64,000 nt of DNA from Pseudomonadota bacterium (GTDB lineage Bacteria > Pseudomonadota > Gammaproteobacteria > Steroidobacterales > Steroidobacteraceae). The translations under genes were made by a program, and so were the position numbers. The stretch spans positions 186,001 to 250,000 of the forward strand of contig JADIZR010000003.1 in NCBI GenBank assembly GCA_016704655.1, written 5' to 3'. The notes beneath the pieces were generated by a model that was not told the DNA's origin, searched no databases, and was given only the letters and a program-made list of their open reading frames with translations. Position 1 is the first letter of the stretch. Each line of letters starts with the position of its first letter. Shown here in pieces: positions 34,734-42,949 of this stretch.

Positions 34734-35861
34734 ATGCAGATTGACCCCAGCGCGTGGATCGACGTCGGCGCAGCCGATGAACTGGCCGCCCGGCCACTGC
34801 AGCAGGTGTCGCTCGGCCGCAAGAAGATCGCGCTCATCTGTAAAGACGACCAGTTCAGCGCGATCTCCGGCGTGTGCAACCACGCGGGCGGGCCGCTGGG
34901 CGAGGGCAAGCTCGACGGGGATTACGTCGTCTGCCCCTGGCACTACTGGAAGTTCCATTGCCGTACGGGTGAGGGCGAGCTTGGCTACGAAGAGGACCGC
35001 GTTCCGGCGCACGACGTGCGTATCGAGAACGGACGCGTGCTCGTCGATCCGGAGGCCCGCACGAAGCGGGGCCGCAAGCCTCACGCACCGCATCCCCTGG
35101 CGCGGACGCCGCAGCGCGAACCGGGTCCGATCCGCATGCTGGGTCTCTCGACCACGGCGATGACGGCGGCGCATCCGCGCTACAGCACCTCCGAGGACCT
35201 GTTGTCCCATGCATTGCAGCGCGCATCCGGCGACCACGGGTGCGAGACCCGGCTCCTGCGCATCCGCGACCTCAATTTTCGTGAGTGCGAAGGGTTCTAC
35301 TCGAAGTCGTCGCGCGCGTGCACATGGCCGTGCTCGATCACGCAGATGGACTCGAGCGACCAGATGGACCGCGTGTACGAAGGCATCGTGCACTGGGCCG
35401 ACGTGATCCTGGTGGCCACGCCTATCCGCTGGGGTGGGGCGAGCAGCCTCTATTACAAGATGGTCGAGCGGATGAACTGCATCCAGAACCAGGAGACGGT
35501 CGCCGGCAGGCACCTGCTGCGCAACAAGGTGGCGGCCTTCATCATCACCGGCGGGCAGGACAACGTGCAGGGCGTCGCGGGTCAGCTGCTCGGGTTCTTT
35601 GCCGAAGTCGGCTGCCAGTTCCCGCAGTTTCCCTACGTCGCGCACACCCGCGGCTGGAGCGCGGAGGACATGGAAAACAACGAGAAGTTCGTGCAGCACT
35701 CCGCGTCACTGCACGATGGAGCCGCTGCGCTGGCGCGCCGTTGCGTCGCCATGGCACAGGTCATGATCACGAGCTCGCTCGGCGAGGGCGCGCTGGTGCG
35801 GGGCGGTCGCAAGGGACAGCAGCTGGAGTCAGCGGTGCAGCGGGTGGTCGACGCGAGTTAA
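34734..35861 (+). CDS. Fusion of Rieske [2Fe-2S] domain and flavodoxin-like reductase
   Basis: 375 residues. Residues 1-110 are a Rieske domain, with the cluster ligands C48 and H50 in SGVCNHAGGPLGEG and C67 and H70 in VVCPWHYWKFHC. A charged linker follows (about 110-133), then a flavodoxin/NADPH-dependent FMN-reductase fold: IRMLGLSTTAMTAAHPRYST, VHWADVILVATPIRWGGASS and AAFIITGGQDNVQGVAGQLL. An NAD(P)H-FMN to [2Fe-2S] electron path in one chain is implied. The start ATG 34734 follows AGGAGG. Monocistronic. Substrate or final acceptor unknown. Confidence 0.85.
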   Translation: MQIDPSAWIDVGAADELAARPLQQVSLGRKKIALICKDDQFSAISGVCNHAGGPLGEGKLDGDYVVCPWHYWKFHCRTGEGELGYEEDRVPAHDVRIENGRVLVDPEARTKRGRKPHAPHPLARTPQREPGPIRMLGLSTTAMTAAHPRYSTSEDLLSHALQRASGDHGCETRLLRIRDLNFRECEGFYSKSSRACTWPCSITQMDSSDQMDRVYEGIVHWADVILVATPIRWGGASSLYYKMVERMNCIQNQETVAGRHLLRNKVAAFIITGGQDNVQGVAGQLLGFFAEVGCQFPQFPYVAHTRGWSAEDMENNEKFVQHSASLHDGAAALARRCVAMAQVMITSSLGEGALVRGGRKGQQLESAVQRVVDAS

Positions 35862-36553
35862 TCGCCGGAGGCCGCTGCCAGCCGCAGCTTAAGCCACCGC
35901 GCCACGTCGGCAATCTCCTCGATGCATACCGCGTGCTGCATCGGGTAGTCGCGCCACTCCGGCGCGTAGCCGTGGGCCTTCAGTTCTTCGCGGGCTTCGA
36001 GGCCCATGGCCATCGGCACCACCGGATCGCTGCGGCCATGGCACAGCAGGATCGGCACGTCCGAGTTCGTGGCAGATCTTTCCGCGGCGAGCGTCTCCGG
36101 CAAGGGCAGGTAACACGACATCGCAAGAATCCCGGCCAGCCGGTCCGGATAGCGCAGCCCCGCATACAACGCGACCGCGCCGCCCTGGGAAAAGCCGGCC
36201 AGCACCACCCGTGCTGGGGCGACGCCGAGTTGCCGTTCGCGATCGATGTAGTCCGCGACGCGGCGCGAGGACTCGACGGTCCCGGCGATGTCCGCCCGGC
36301 CAGCCGGAGTGAACGACTTGATGTCGTACCAGGCACGCATGACGTACCCGTTGTTCACCGTCACCGGCCGCATTGGTGCGTGCGGAAACACGAAGCGCAC
36401 CGGCAGCGAGTCGGGCAAGCCGAACTCGTCCGCAATCGGCACGAAGTCGTGGCCATCGGCACCGAGTCCGTGCAGCAGAATCACCGAGGCCACCGCCGGT
36501 GTCTCCGGCGACAGCGTGATCTCGAAATCGGTCTCGTCCTGCAGGTATTTCAT
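35858..36553 (-). CDS. Alpha/beta hydrolase, phospholipase/carboxylesterase family
   Basis: 231 residues resembling bacterial carboxylesterase EstB/acyl-protein thioesterase. Oxyanion region ASVILLHGLGADGHDF, nucleophile VVLAGFSQGGAVALYAGL, Asp in ILLCHGRSDPVVPMAMG and His near YPMQHAVCIEEI. Start ATG 36553. The open frame beyond is not conserved. Cytoplasmic. Convergent with the Rieske-flavodoxin gene (4-base overlap of ends) and divergent from the cyclase. Confidence 0.9.
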   Translation of the reverse strand: MKYLQDETDFEITLSPETPAVASVILLHGLGADGHDFVPIADEFGLPDSLPVRFVFPHAPMRPVTVNNGYVMRAWYDIKSFTPAGRADIAGTVESSRRVADYIDRERQLGVAPARVVLAGFSQGGAVALYAGLRYPDRLAGILAMSCYLPLPETLAAERSATNSDVPILLCHGRSDPVVPMAMGLEAREELKAHGYAPEWRDYPMQHAVCIEEIADVARWLKLRLAAASGD

Positions 36554-36711
36554 GCCCGCCAAGATACACTGCCGGGCCAGCCGAGGAGCACGACCATGAC
36601 CGCACGCATCGTAGGTATTGAGCACTGTTGAAGTCGAGGCGGACCTGCGTAACCCTTGGCATGGGGCTGTCGCATTGCAGTAGCCACGCACGGAGTGTGA
36701 GGTGAATCCCG

Positions 36712-37653
36712 ATGCTTCGCATGGACCCGGCCGCGTTGCGGAAATCGCTGGAGCAGCTGGAGCAGGCTGTGCACGACCATGCCCACTGGCAGGAGAACCT
36801 CATCCGCTCGATCGTCTGCCGCTTGCCGTGCGATCCGAACGACCTCGAGGATCGGGCCCATCGTCAGTGTCGCTTCGGCCAATGGTATTACGAGCAGGCG
36901 CCGGTCGAACTCTGGGAGCAGCCGGCATTCGTGGCGATCGAAGTGGAGCACAAGAGGTTGCACCAGGTCGCGGCACAAATGCTGCGAGAGGCCACCACCG
37001 GCGTGCCGGTCGCGCGTGAAGTCTATGACGATTTCGTGATCGGCGGTGAGCGCCTGCACCTGGAACTGGATTCGTTGCGGCATGCGCTCGCGGGATCGCT
37101 GCGGGACCGCGACGCGCTGACCGGAGCCTACGGTCGCGTCGAGATGCTGCCCACGTTGCGCGAGTGGCGCGAGCTGGCCCGGCGCAACGTGCAGCACTGC
37201 TGCATCGCTTTCATGGACCTCGACCATCTGAAGGAGATCAACGACACGCATGGGCACGTCGTCGGCGACCAGGTGCTGGCCGCCGTGGTGCGACACGTCA
37301 CGGAACACCTGCGGCCGTACGACAAGGTGTTTCGCTACGGTGGCGATGAGTTCCTGATCTCGCTGCCCGGGGCCGACCTGGAAATCGGGCGGAAAGTGAT
37401 CGGTCACATACGCGAGCAGATCGCCGGGGCGACGGCTGTCGCGAGTCCTGCCGGCCATCCGATTGCCACGACCGCGTCGTTCGGGCTCGCCTTGCTGGAA
37501 CCCGACATCAGCGTGGAGGAGTCCATCGACCGGGCGGACAAGGCCTTGCTGGTGGCCAAGGCTGCCGGGCGCAATCGCGTGTGCAGCTGGGACCCTGCGG
37601 TCACGACTGGCACTGTACTGCAGCGAATGATGGAGGACGGCGCAGCGGGGTGA
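36712..37653 (+). CDS. Zinc-sensing diguanylate cyclase (CZB-GGDEF, DgcZ-like)
   Basis: 313 residues making c-di-GMP. The N-terminal chemoreceptor zinc-binding (CZB) domain has the signature CRFGQWYYEQAP (C53) with histidines in VHDHAHW and VEHKRLHQ (H80, H84), the same set as E. coli DgcZ. The GGDEF domain has YGGDEF at 210-214 and an intact inhibitory site RPYD (201-204), so product feedback is expected. DALTGAYGRVEML and FMDLDHLKEINDTHGH are typical. GAGGTGA precedes ATG 36712. Zinc presumably lowers activity, as in DgcZ. Confidence 0.92.
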   Translation: MLRMDPAALRKSLEQLEQAVHDHAHWQENLIRSIVCRLPCDPNDLEDRAHRQCRFGQWYYEQAPVELWEQPAFVAIEVEHKRLHQVAAQMLREATTGVPVAREVYDDFVIGGERLHLELDSLRHALAGSLRDRDALTGAYGRVEMLPTLREWRELARRNVQHCCIAFMDLDHLKEINDTHGHVVGDQVLAAVVRHVTEHLRPYDKVFRYGGDEFLISLPGADLEIGRKVIGHIREQIAGATAVASPAGHPIATTASFGLALLEPDISVEESIDRADKALLVAKAAGRNRVCSWDPAVTTGTVLQRMMEDGAAG

Positions 37654-37673
37654 GTGGCTACGGTCGCCGGCCG

Positions 37674-37799
37674 TCAATTCGGCGGCGGCGGCGTTTCGTC
37701 CTTCTTCTGCTGTCGGCGCTGCTGCTTTTCTTCGCGCTTCTTCTTCGCGGCCTCTTCGCGCTGCTTCTTCTGCTGTGAGTAATTCGGGGGCTTGGCCAT
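37674..37799 (-). CDS. Small Lys/Gln-rich basic protein
   Basis: 41 residues beginning MAKPPNYSQQKKQREEAAKK and ending in a PPPPN tail, extremely rich in K, R, Q and E. I recall very similar tiny proteins annotated as hypothetical in many proteobacteria. Too biased for a functional call, though a nucleic-acid or ribosome-associated role is plausible. Convergent with the cyclase gene. Confidence 0.6.
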   Translation of the reverse strand: MAKPPNYSQQKKQREEAAKKKREEKQQRRQQKKDETPPPPN

Positions 37800-37914
37800 G
37801 GAGTCTCTGTCCGCGTGGGTGACGGTAGAGAAGGGTAACGGTTAACGGCTCCTACTTACAGCGGTGATCACGGCAAGACGCGTGGTCGCTGGCAGGCCGC
37901 TTACATGCGGCAGG

Positions 37915-38199
37915 CCAGCTCGCGGTCTTTCCGCGAGGCCCGAACGGCCCGCTCTCGGATGCGGGCAGCCACAAGGACAACGGCCAGACCGGACGCAAGC
38001 TGGTGATGGATTACTACGGGCCGAGAGTCCCGCTCGGCGGAGGCGCGATTTACGGCAAGGATCCCACGCACGTGGATCGGTTCGGGGCTCGCAAGGCGAG
38101 GTGGCCCTGCGTGAATTCCTCGAGTCCGACCGTCGCGAGATCGTGCGGCAGCTGCGCGATCCTGCGGTGTTCGTCGCTCGAATCAGGCCCACGGATTGA
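37915..38199 (+). pseudogene. S-adenosylmethionine synthetase-like C-terminal remnant
   Basis: The frame reads RGPNGPLSDAGSHKDNGQTG, RKLVMDYYGPRVPLGGGAIY, GKDPTHVDRFGARKAR, then after a slip near 38100 EVALREFLESDRREIVRQL, RDPAVFVARIRPTD and a stop at 38199. The GPNGPLS...TGRKLVMDYYGPR...GKDP..VDR text is the C-terminal signature of a non-canonical methionine adenosyltransferase. No N-terminal part exists upstream (37800-37914 shows nothing recognisable). A truncated relic. Confidence 0.6.
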
Positions 38200-38230
38200 C
38201 GATCATCTTACCGCGTCTTACCATTGGCTC

Positions 38231-38500
38231 ATGGAGACCACCAAGCTGTCGTCGAAAGGCCAGGTCGTGTTGCCAAAATCCGTGCGGGAACAGCACGGCT
38301 GGGCGCCGGGCACGGAATTCGTCGTCGAGTCCACGCCGGATGGCGTGCGACTGCGCGCGAGGACGCAGTTCCCGCAGACGGAGCTCGGCCAGGTATTTGG
38401 CTCGGTGCCTCATGCCGGCCCGGCGAAAACCATCGAGGAGATGGACGCAGGCGTTCGCACCGCGGTCGCACGGCAATACCGGCGCGCGGTCAAGCGGTAG
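38231..38500 (+). CDS. AbrB/MazE-type antitoxin (VapB-like)
   Basis: 89 residues with a SpoVT-AbrB swapped-hairpin domain at the N-terminus (METTKLSSKGQVVLPKSVRE, GTEFVVESTPDGVRLRAR) and a C-terminal toxin-binding tail (KTIEEMDAGVRTAVARQYRR). Start ATG 38231, where the domain begins. Stop 6 bases before the PIN toxin start. Binds its own promoter and neutralises the toxin by family analogy. Confidence 0.88.
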   Translation: METTKLSSKGQVVLPKSVREQHGWAPGTEFVVESTPDGVRLRARTQFPQTELGQVFGSVPHAGPAKTIEEMDAGVRTAVARQYRRAVKR

Positions 38501-38506
38501 CACGGC

Positions 38507-38890
38507 GTGCTGGCGGTCGACACCAACGTAGTCGTGCGACTGCTGGTCAATGACGATCCGCGACAGGGCGCTTTGGCGCGCCGCCTGTTCGAGTTGGACG
38601 AGATCTTCATCGGCGTGACCGTGCTGCTCGAGTCGGCGTGGGTGCTCGAGTCCGTGTACGGGTTGAGCGCGGGCGACACGGTCAAGGCGCTGCGTGGATT
38701 GCTCGGGCTTGCGAACGTGCGGGTCGAGGATGCAGGCGCCGTGGCCGCCGCACTGGATGCCGTCAGCAAGGGACTCGAGCTCGCGGACGCCCTGCATCTG
38801 CTGCGGGCACCGGTCGAGGCCGAATTCGTGACCTTCGATCGCGCGCTCGCAAAAGCGGGAAAGAAAGTCAGGCCGGTGCGGCTGGCTTAG
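38507..38890 (+). CDS. vapC: PIN-domain ribonuclease toxin (VapC family)
   Basis: 127 residues from GTG 38507. PIN acidic residues: D5 (MLAVDTNVVVRLLVNDD), E in VLLESAWVLESVYGL, D in LELADALHLLRAP and D in FVTFDRALAKAGKKV. The four-acid set needed for magnesium-dependent RNA cleavage is intact. Second gene of the antitoxin-toxin pair and the only complete PIN toxin in the window. Confidence 0.9.
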   Translation: MLAVDTNVVVRLLVNDDPRQGALARRLFELDEIFIGVTVLLESAWVLESVYGLSAGDTVKALRGLLGLANVRVEDAGAVAAALDAVSKGLELADALHLLRAPVEAEFVTFDRALAKAGKKVRPVRLA

Positions 38891-38929
38891 TCGCTGTACC
38901 CGGCCTGTCACGTCACCGCGAAATAACGC

Positions 38930-40021
38930 TTACTCCGCCATCACCGGATAGTCGCTGTAGCCTTCCGCGTCTGCCGTATAAAACAACTCCGTGCGCGGAG
39001 CCGCGAGCGTCGCGCCCGTCTGCAGTCGCTCGACCAGGTCCGGGTTGGCGATGAACGGGCGCCCAAAAACCGCGAATTGCAGCACGCCGGAGTCCAGGTG
39101 GGCCTGTGCGCTCTCGATCGTCAGGTTGCCGGCCGCGATCAGCGCGCCCTTGACGTGGCTACGCAACGTGCGCAGCAACGTGAGCGGGTCACCGGCGTTG
39201 TTCAGTTGCGGGCTGAAGGCGTCCGCCAGCATGACGTGCACGTAGGCCATGTTCGCGGTCGGCAGTGCATCGAGCAGCGCGAGGTGCGTCTCGAGCGGAT
39301 TGGCGTCGACAATGTCGTTGAACATGTGGCCCGGAGACACACGGATCGCGGTGCGTCCTGCACCAATGGCAGTGGCGACCGCCTCGACGACTTCCACCAC
39401 GAACCGGATGCGCCCCTGCAGCGATGTGCCGTAGCCGTCGGTGCGCAGGTTGGTGTTCGAGGCCAGGAACTGGTTCAGCAGGTAGCCGTTGGCTGCGTGC
39501 AGTTCGACGCCGTCGAAGCCGGCCTCGATCGCGTTGCGCGCTGCGGTGACGAATTCCTCAACCAGCGCGGGCAGTTCCGCGGTTTCGAACGCACGCGGAG
39601 TGGGGTAGTCCTGCATTTGCTGCTGGTCCGTCCACATCTGGCCGGCCGGTCTCACCGCTGAAGGCGCCACGGGCGCCTCCGCGATCTGCCGATTGAGCGG
39701 ATGGGCGATGCGACCGCAGTGCATGAACTGCATGAACATCTTTGCGCCCCCCGCGTGCACCGCGTCCGTCACGCGCTTCCAGGCGGTAATCTGCTCCGCG
39801 GTGTGAATGCCCGGTGTCCGCGCGTAACCCTGTCCCGCGAAGCTCGTCTGGGTACCCTCGGAAATGATGAGTCCAGCGCTGGCGCGCTGCGCGTAGTAAT
39901 CGCGCACAAAAGACTTGGGCACGCCCATCACGTCGGAACGGCTGCGCGTGAGTGGCGCCATGACGATGCGGTTCTGCAGCGGGAGGCCGGCGAGCGTAGT
40001 CGGTTCAAAAAGGCTGTTCAT
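38930..40021 (-). CDS. Old Yellow Enzyme family alkene reductase (NemA-like)
   Basis: 363-residue FMN TIM-barrel flavoprotein reducing activated C=C bonds or nitro esters. Signatures: LQNRIVMAPLTRSRSDVMGV, LIISEGTQTSFAGQGYARTP, the substrate-binding H..N pair in FDGVELHAANGYLLNQFLA, DGYGTSLQGRIRFVVEVVEA and VLQFAVFGRPFIANPDLVER. Start ATG 40021; the longer frame to 40246 is not conserved. Monocistronic. Confidence 0.92.
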   Translation of the reverse strand: MNSLFEPTTLAGLPLQNRIVMAPLTRSRSDVMGVPKSFVRDYYAQRASAGLIISEGTQTSFAGQGYARTPGIHTAEQITAWKRVTDAVHAGGAKMFMQFMHCGRIAHPLNRQIAEAPVAPSAVRPAGQMWTDQQQMQDYPTPRAFETAELPALVEEFVTAARNAIEAGFDGVELHAANGYLLNQFLASNTNLRTDGYGTSLQGRIRFVVEVVEAVATAIGAGRTAIRVSPGHMFNDIVDANPLETHLALLDALPTANMAYVHVMLADAFSPQLNNAGDPLTLLRTLRSHVKGALIAAGNLTIESAQAHLDSGVLQFAVFGRPFIANPDLVERLQTGATLAAPRTELFYTADAEGYSDYPVMAE

Positions 40022-40238
40022 CGGAAATGTTCTCCAACTGCAATCAAACGAGGGCGTAGTGCGATCGAGCGGACCTGAGACGCCGTGCGGTGGGGCGAGT
40101 TGGGGCAGGGCTCGGGCCGACCATTCTATTCGATTGAGGCGCCGGCTGGATTCAATCGAGCGGGCCACGTGGTTGCCGATGATCGAACTGCTTCGTAGAC
40201 TGGCCCGGGGCGAAGAACGACAAGAGGGAGCACGCAGC

Positions 40239-41359
40239 ATGTTCATTGACTCGATTCGACGGGCTGCGCTGGCATTAGCAGCCGGACTGGTCGCACTGCC
40301 CTCGCGATGGTTCAGGCCAGCGACGGCGCGACCGATATGGCAGGCCAGTACCCTGCGGTCGCCGGCTATTACGAATTCTTCGTCTACCTGCCGGCGGGGC
40401 AGCCGCCCGAGGTCGCGTACGCGGAAGAATCCTGCTCAGGCACGTTGATCGCGCCGCAGGTGCTGCTCACGGCCGCCCATTGCACGGCTTTCAACTACAC
40501 CGAGGACATCGGCGTCGCCGGTTATTCCAGCGAGGTGTGGGTCAGCTTCGACGTCACCGCAACGGCCAATGATTTCCGCTGCTTCCTCACCGGTTCGGGG
40601 GCGCAGTACGCCGAGTACCTGGTCGGCGAATATGCCTGCAACGCTGCGGAGCAAACGCTTCCCGCGCCCATGTTCCGGCGAGCCGCGACGACTGGGCGCA
40701 AAGACGGCGTGTCCATCGCGCACGGCCTCACGCACCCTGCTTACCTGCGTCGCGAGCTGCGCAAGGACGGTCGTGCGGCGCGGGCCGAGCGCAATCTGCA
40801 GAACGCCCCGGATGTCGGCGCGCTGATTCTCGAGGCGCGCGTCGAGGACATCGTGCCGATGCGGCTGCGGGCAGTCGGGGAACTGGGCGCTGCGGATTTG
40901 ATCGGCACGCAAGCGATCGGCGTGGGCTACGGACTCAACTGGGGCAAGGCGACCGGCAGGCAGCCGACTGCAGGACTCGGACCGATGACCGACCTGGGTG
41001 GCGGCAGCGGCGTGAGGCGGATCGCGCGGCTCGGGCCCATCGAGGTCGTCAAGACAAACTCGCTCTGGCGGCGGCAGAGCGCGCAGAAAGGCGACGACAC
41101 CGTCTGCTTCGGCGACTCCGGCTCGCCGCTGTTCCTGGAGCGCAATGGCATCGTGGAGCCGATTGTTACCGCCGTACTTTCAGGTGCGACGAACTGGTGC
41201 CAGGGCTCGAAGGATCCCTACTATCGAATCGACCAGCCGGCGGCGCGGGACTTCATCCAGTGCGTCGAGGTGCACCAGGACGACGTGGCGGCGGCCTGCC
41301 GCGAATGTGGCGCCGAGGCGTATTTCGGACTCTGCGAGGAGTTGCAGCCGACGCCCTGA
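40239..41359 (+). CDS. Secreted trypsin-like serine protease, one-base slip in signal peptide
   Basis: S1-fold protease with the catalytic His in LLTAAHCTAF, the Asp probably in NAPDVGALILEARV and the Ser in CFGDSGSPLFLERNG, plus an even number of cysteines. The ATG at 40239 (MFIDSIRRAALALAAGLVAL), behind AGAGGGAG, starts a signal peptide in another frame. One extra C in the CCC at about 40302 would join LVALPLAMVQA to SDGATDMAGQYPAVAGYYEF. The catalytic frame alone opens at 40307. Probably an intact extracellular protease with a sequencing slip. Confidence 0.82.
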
Positions 41360-41362
41360 AAC

Positions 41363-42124
41363 CTATCGAGCGCGCTTGCCCAGGTACGCATCGATGTCCT
41401 CGAGCAGCTGCAGGGCCCGTTGCTGCTGTTGATTGACGGTGCTCAGGTAGACGGCAGCCCATTCGCGGCTGGTGCGCAGGTAAGCGGAATACGCGGGACT
41501 GCCGCGCACTACGGCGGTCAGCTGGTCCGGATCCATTTCTCCGAACGCAGACAATCCGAGCGTGTGCCCAGTGGCCACGCCCTCGGCCCGGAGCTGCTTC
41601 AGGATGATCGTCAGTTCTGTCATTTCGTCCAGCTGCGCGTAGTACACCTGCAACTGGCGGCTGATCTGGCGATCACGGATCTTCTGCATGCCGCCCGCGC
41701 CGAGCAGCGCCTCGAAGCCCGTTCGATTGCCCGCGGTGGAGCGAACCAGGTTGACGCGGCCGAGCAGCGTCGCGCGATCCGCTGGGGCGACGGGCGGACC
41801 GGCGGGCATGTCGAATGAGTTCCCGGTCGGGGTGACGACACGGCTCGGCCGAGTGACGCCGCGGGTTTCGCCCAGGATGTAATCGATCCCGCTGATGCGC
41901 ATCTGTGCAGACGTACTGATGACGTCCAGTGCCTCTGCGTCCGCACGCAAATCCTCGGCGATTTCTTCCAGGTGCCGGGTCTCGGCGGAGCGGTTGGCGC
42001 GCTCATTGGCCCAGTCCGTCACCTGGAACCCTAAAAACACGCCCAGGATCAGGATCACCAGTTCGATCAGGACAGCGGTCCATTGCTGTTGCTGCAGATG
42101 GTGCGCGATGCGACGAAGGATCAT
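41363..42124 (-). CDS. DUF6090-like membrane protein
   Basis: 253 residues with one N-terminal membrane helix (AVLIELVILILGVFLGFQVT) flanked by MILRRIAHHLQQQQW and DWANERANRS, then a long helical soluble part (RHLEEIAEDLRADAEAL; RALQLLEDIDAYLGKRAR). The arrangement matches a family of uncharacterised inner-membrane proteins (DUF6090 as I remember it). Start 42124 preferred over 42142. Function unknown. Confidence 0.65.
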   Translation of the reverse strand: MILRRIAHHLQQQQWTAVLIELVILILGVFLGFQVTDWANERANRSAETRHLEEIAEDLRADAEALDVISTSAQMRISGIDYILGETRGVTRPSRVVTPTGNSFDMPAGPPVAPADRATLLGRVNLVRSTAGNRTGFEALLGAGGMQKIRDRQISRQLQVYYAQLDEMTELTIILKQLRAEGVATGHTLGLSAFGEMDPDQLTAVVRGSPAYSAYLRTSREWAAVYLSTVNQQQQRALQLLEDIDAYLGKRAR

Positions 42125-42291
42125 CCCAGCCCCCGGTGACACCTGGACGGTGTTTTCTGTGCGGCGATTGTACGTTTAGCGGCGCGGCAAAGCGGAGAGA
42201 ACGGCGGGCCATCGCCACAAGTACGGATGCGCGGGCACAGGCTGCAGTTCAATAGTCGTCGCCGAAGGCGAGTCGCCTTCGAGGAGCGACC

Positions 42292-42945
42292 ATGACCGAA
42301 TCGGCACGCCTGGCACTCATCGGCCTGCGCGACTTCACGACGCTGCAGTGGTACGTGGTGCCGCTGCTGGCCCTGCTGTTCTACGTCTACGTCGTAGAGA
42401 TCCGCGACGCACGCAAGACCGGCAACTGGAATGCGGTGATCGCCGGCGTCACGATTTTCGCCGCCGACTTCGTCAACGAGTCGCTCAACGGCTGGATCTT
42501 CGCGATCTCCGGCTACAGCGCGCTCTGGCTCGCGCCGGGCCCGACCGCGCTGCGCACGCTGGTCGGCTGGAACGTGGAGATCATGTTCATGTTCGCCATC
42601 GCCGGCATCCTCTACTACAAGTCGCTCGACGCAGAACCAACCGCCAAGGTGCTTGGGCTGCCGAACCGCTGGTTCTGGGCGCTGTTCTACTCGGCCGTCT
42701 CGGTGATCGTGGAACTCGCGCTCAACAAGGGCGGACTGCTGGTCTGGGACTACCGCTGGTGGAACCGCGGCTTCATCGAGGCGCTGCCCATCTTCGTGTT
42801 CGGGTACCTGTGGTTTTATCTCGCGGCGAAATTCGCCATCGAACGGCCGACGCTCAGGGCCAAGGTCCTGGTGCCGGTCACGCTGTTCGGTGTGGCGATT
42901 GCGCTCAACGTCATCGGGCTGGGGCTGCTCGGCTGGACGTACTGA
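42292..42945 (+). CDS. Conserved multi-pass membrane protein
   Basis: 217 residues with about six membrane segments (WYVVPLLALLFYVYVVEI, AVIAGVTIFAADFVNESL, VEIMFMFAIAGILYY, WFWALFYSAVSVIVELAL, LPIFVFGYLWFYLAAKFA, VLVPVTLFGVAIALNVIG). No catalytic motif. Aromatic-rich loops (LLVWDYRWWNRGFIEA) are distinctive. Convergent with the lyase gene. No function recognised. Confidence 0.7.
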   Translation: MTESARLALIGLRDFTTLQWYVVPLLALLFYVYVVEIRDARKTGNWNAVIAGVTIFAADFVNESLNGWIFAISGYSALWLAPGPTALRTLVGWNVEIMFMFAIAGILYYKSLDAEPTAKVLGLPNRWFWALFYSAVSVIVELALNKGGLLVWDYRWWNRGFIEALPIFVFGYLWFYLAAKFAIERPTLRAKVLVPVTLFGVAIALNVIGLGLLGWTY

Positions 42946-42949
42946 TCGC

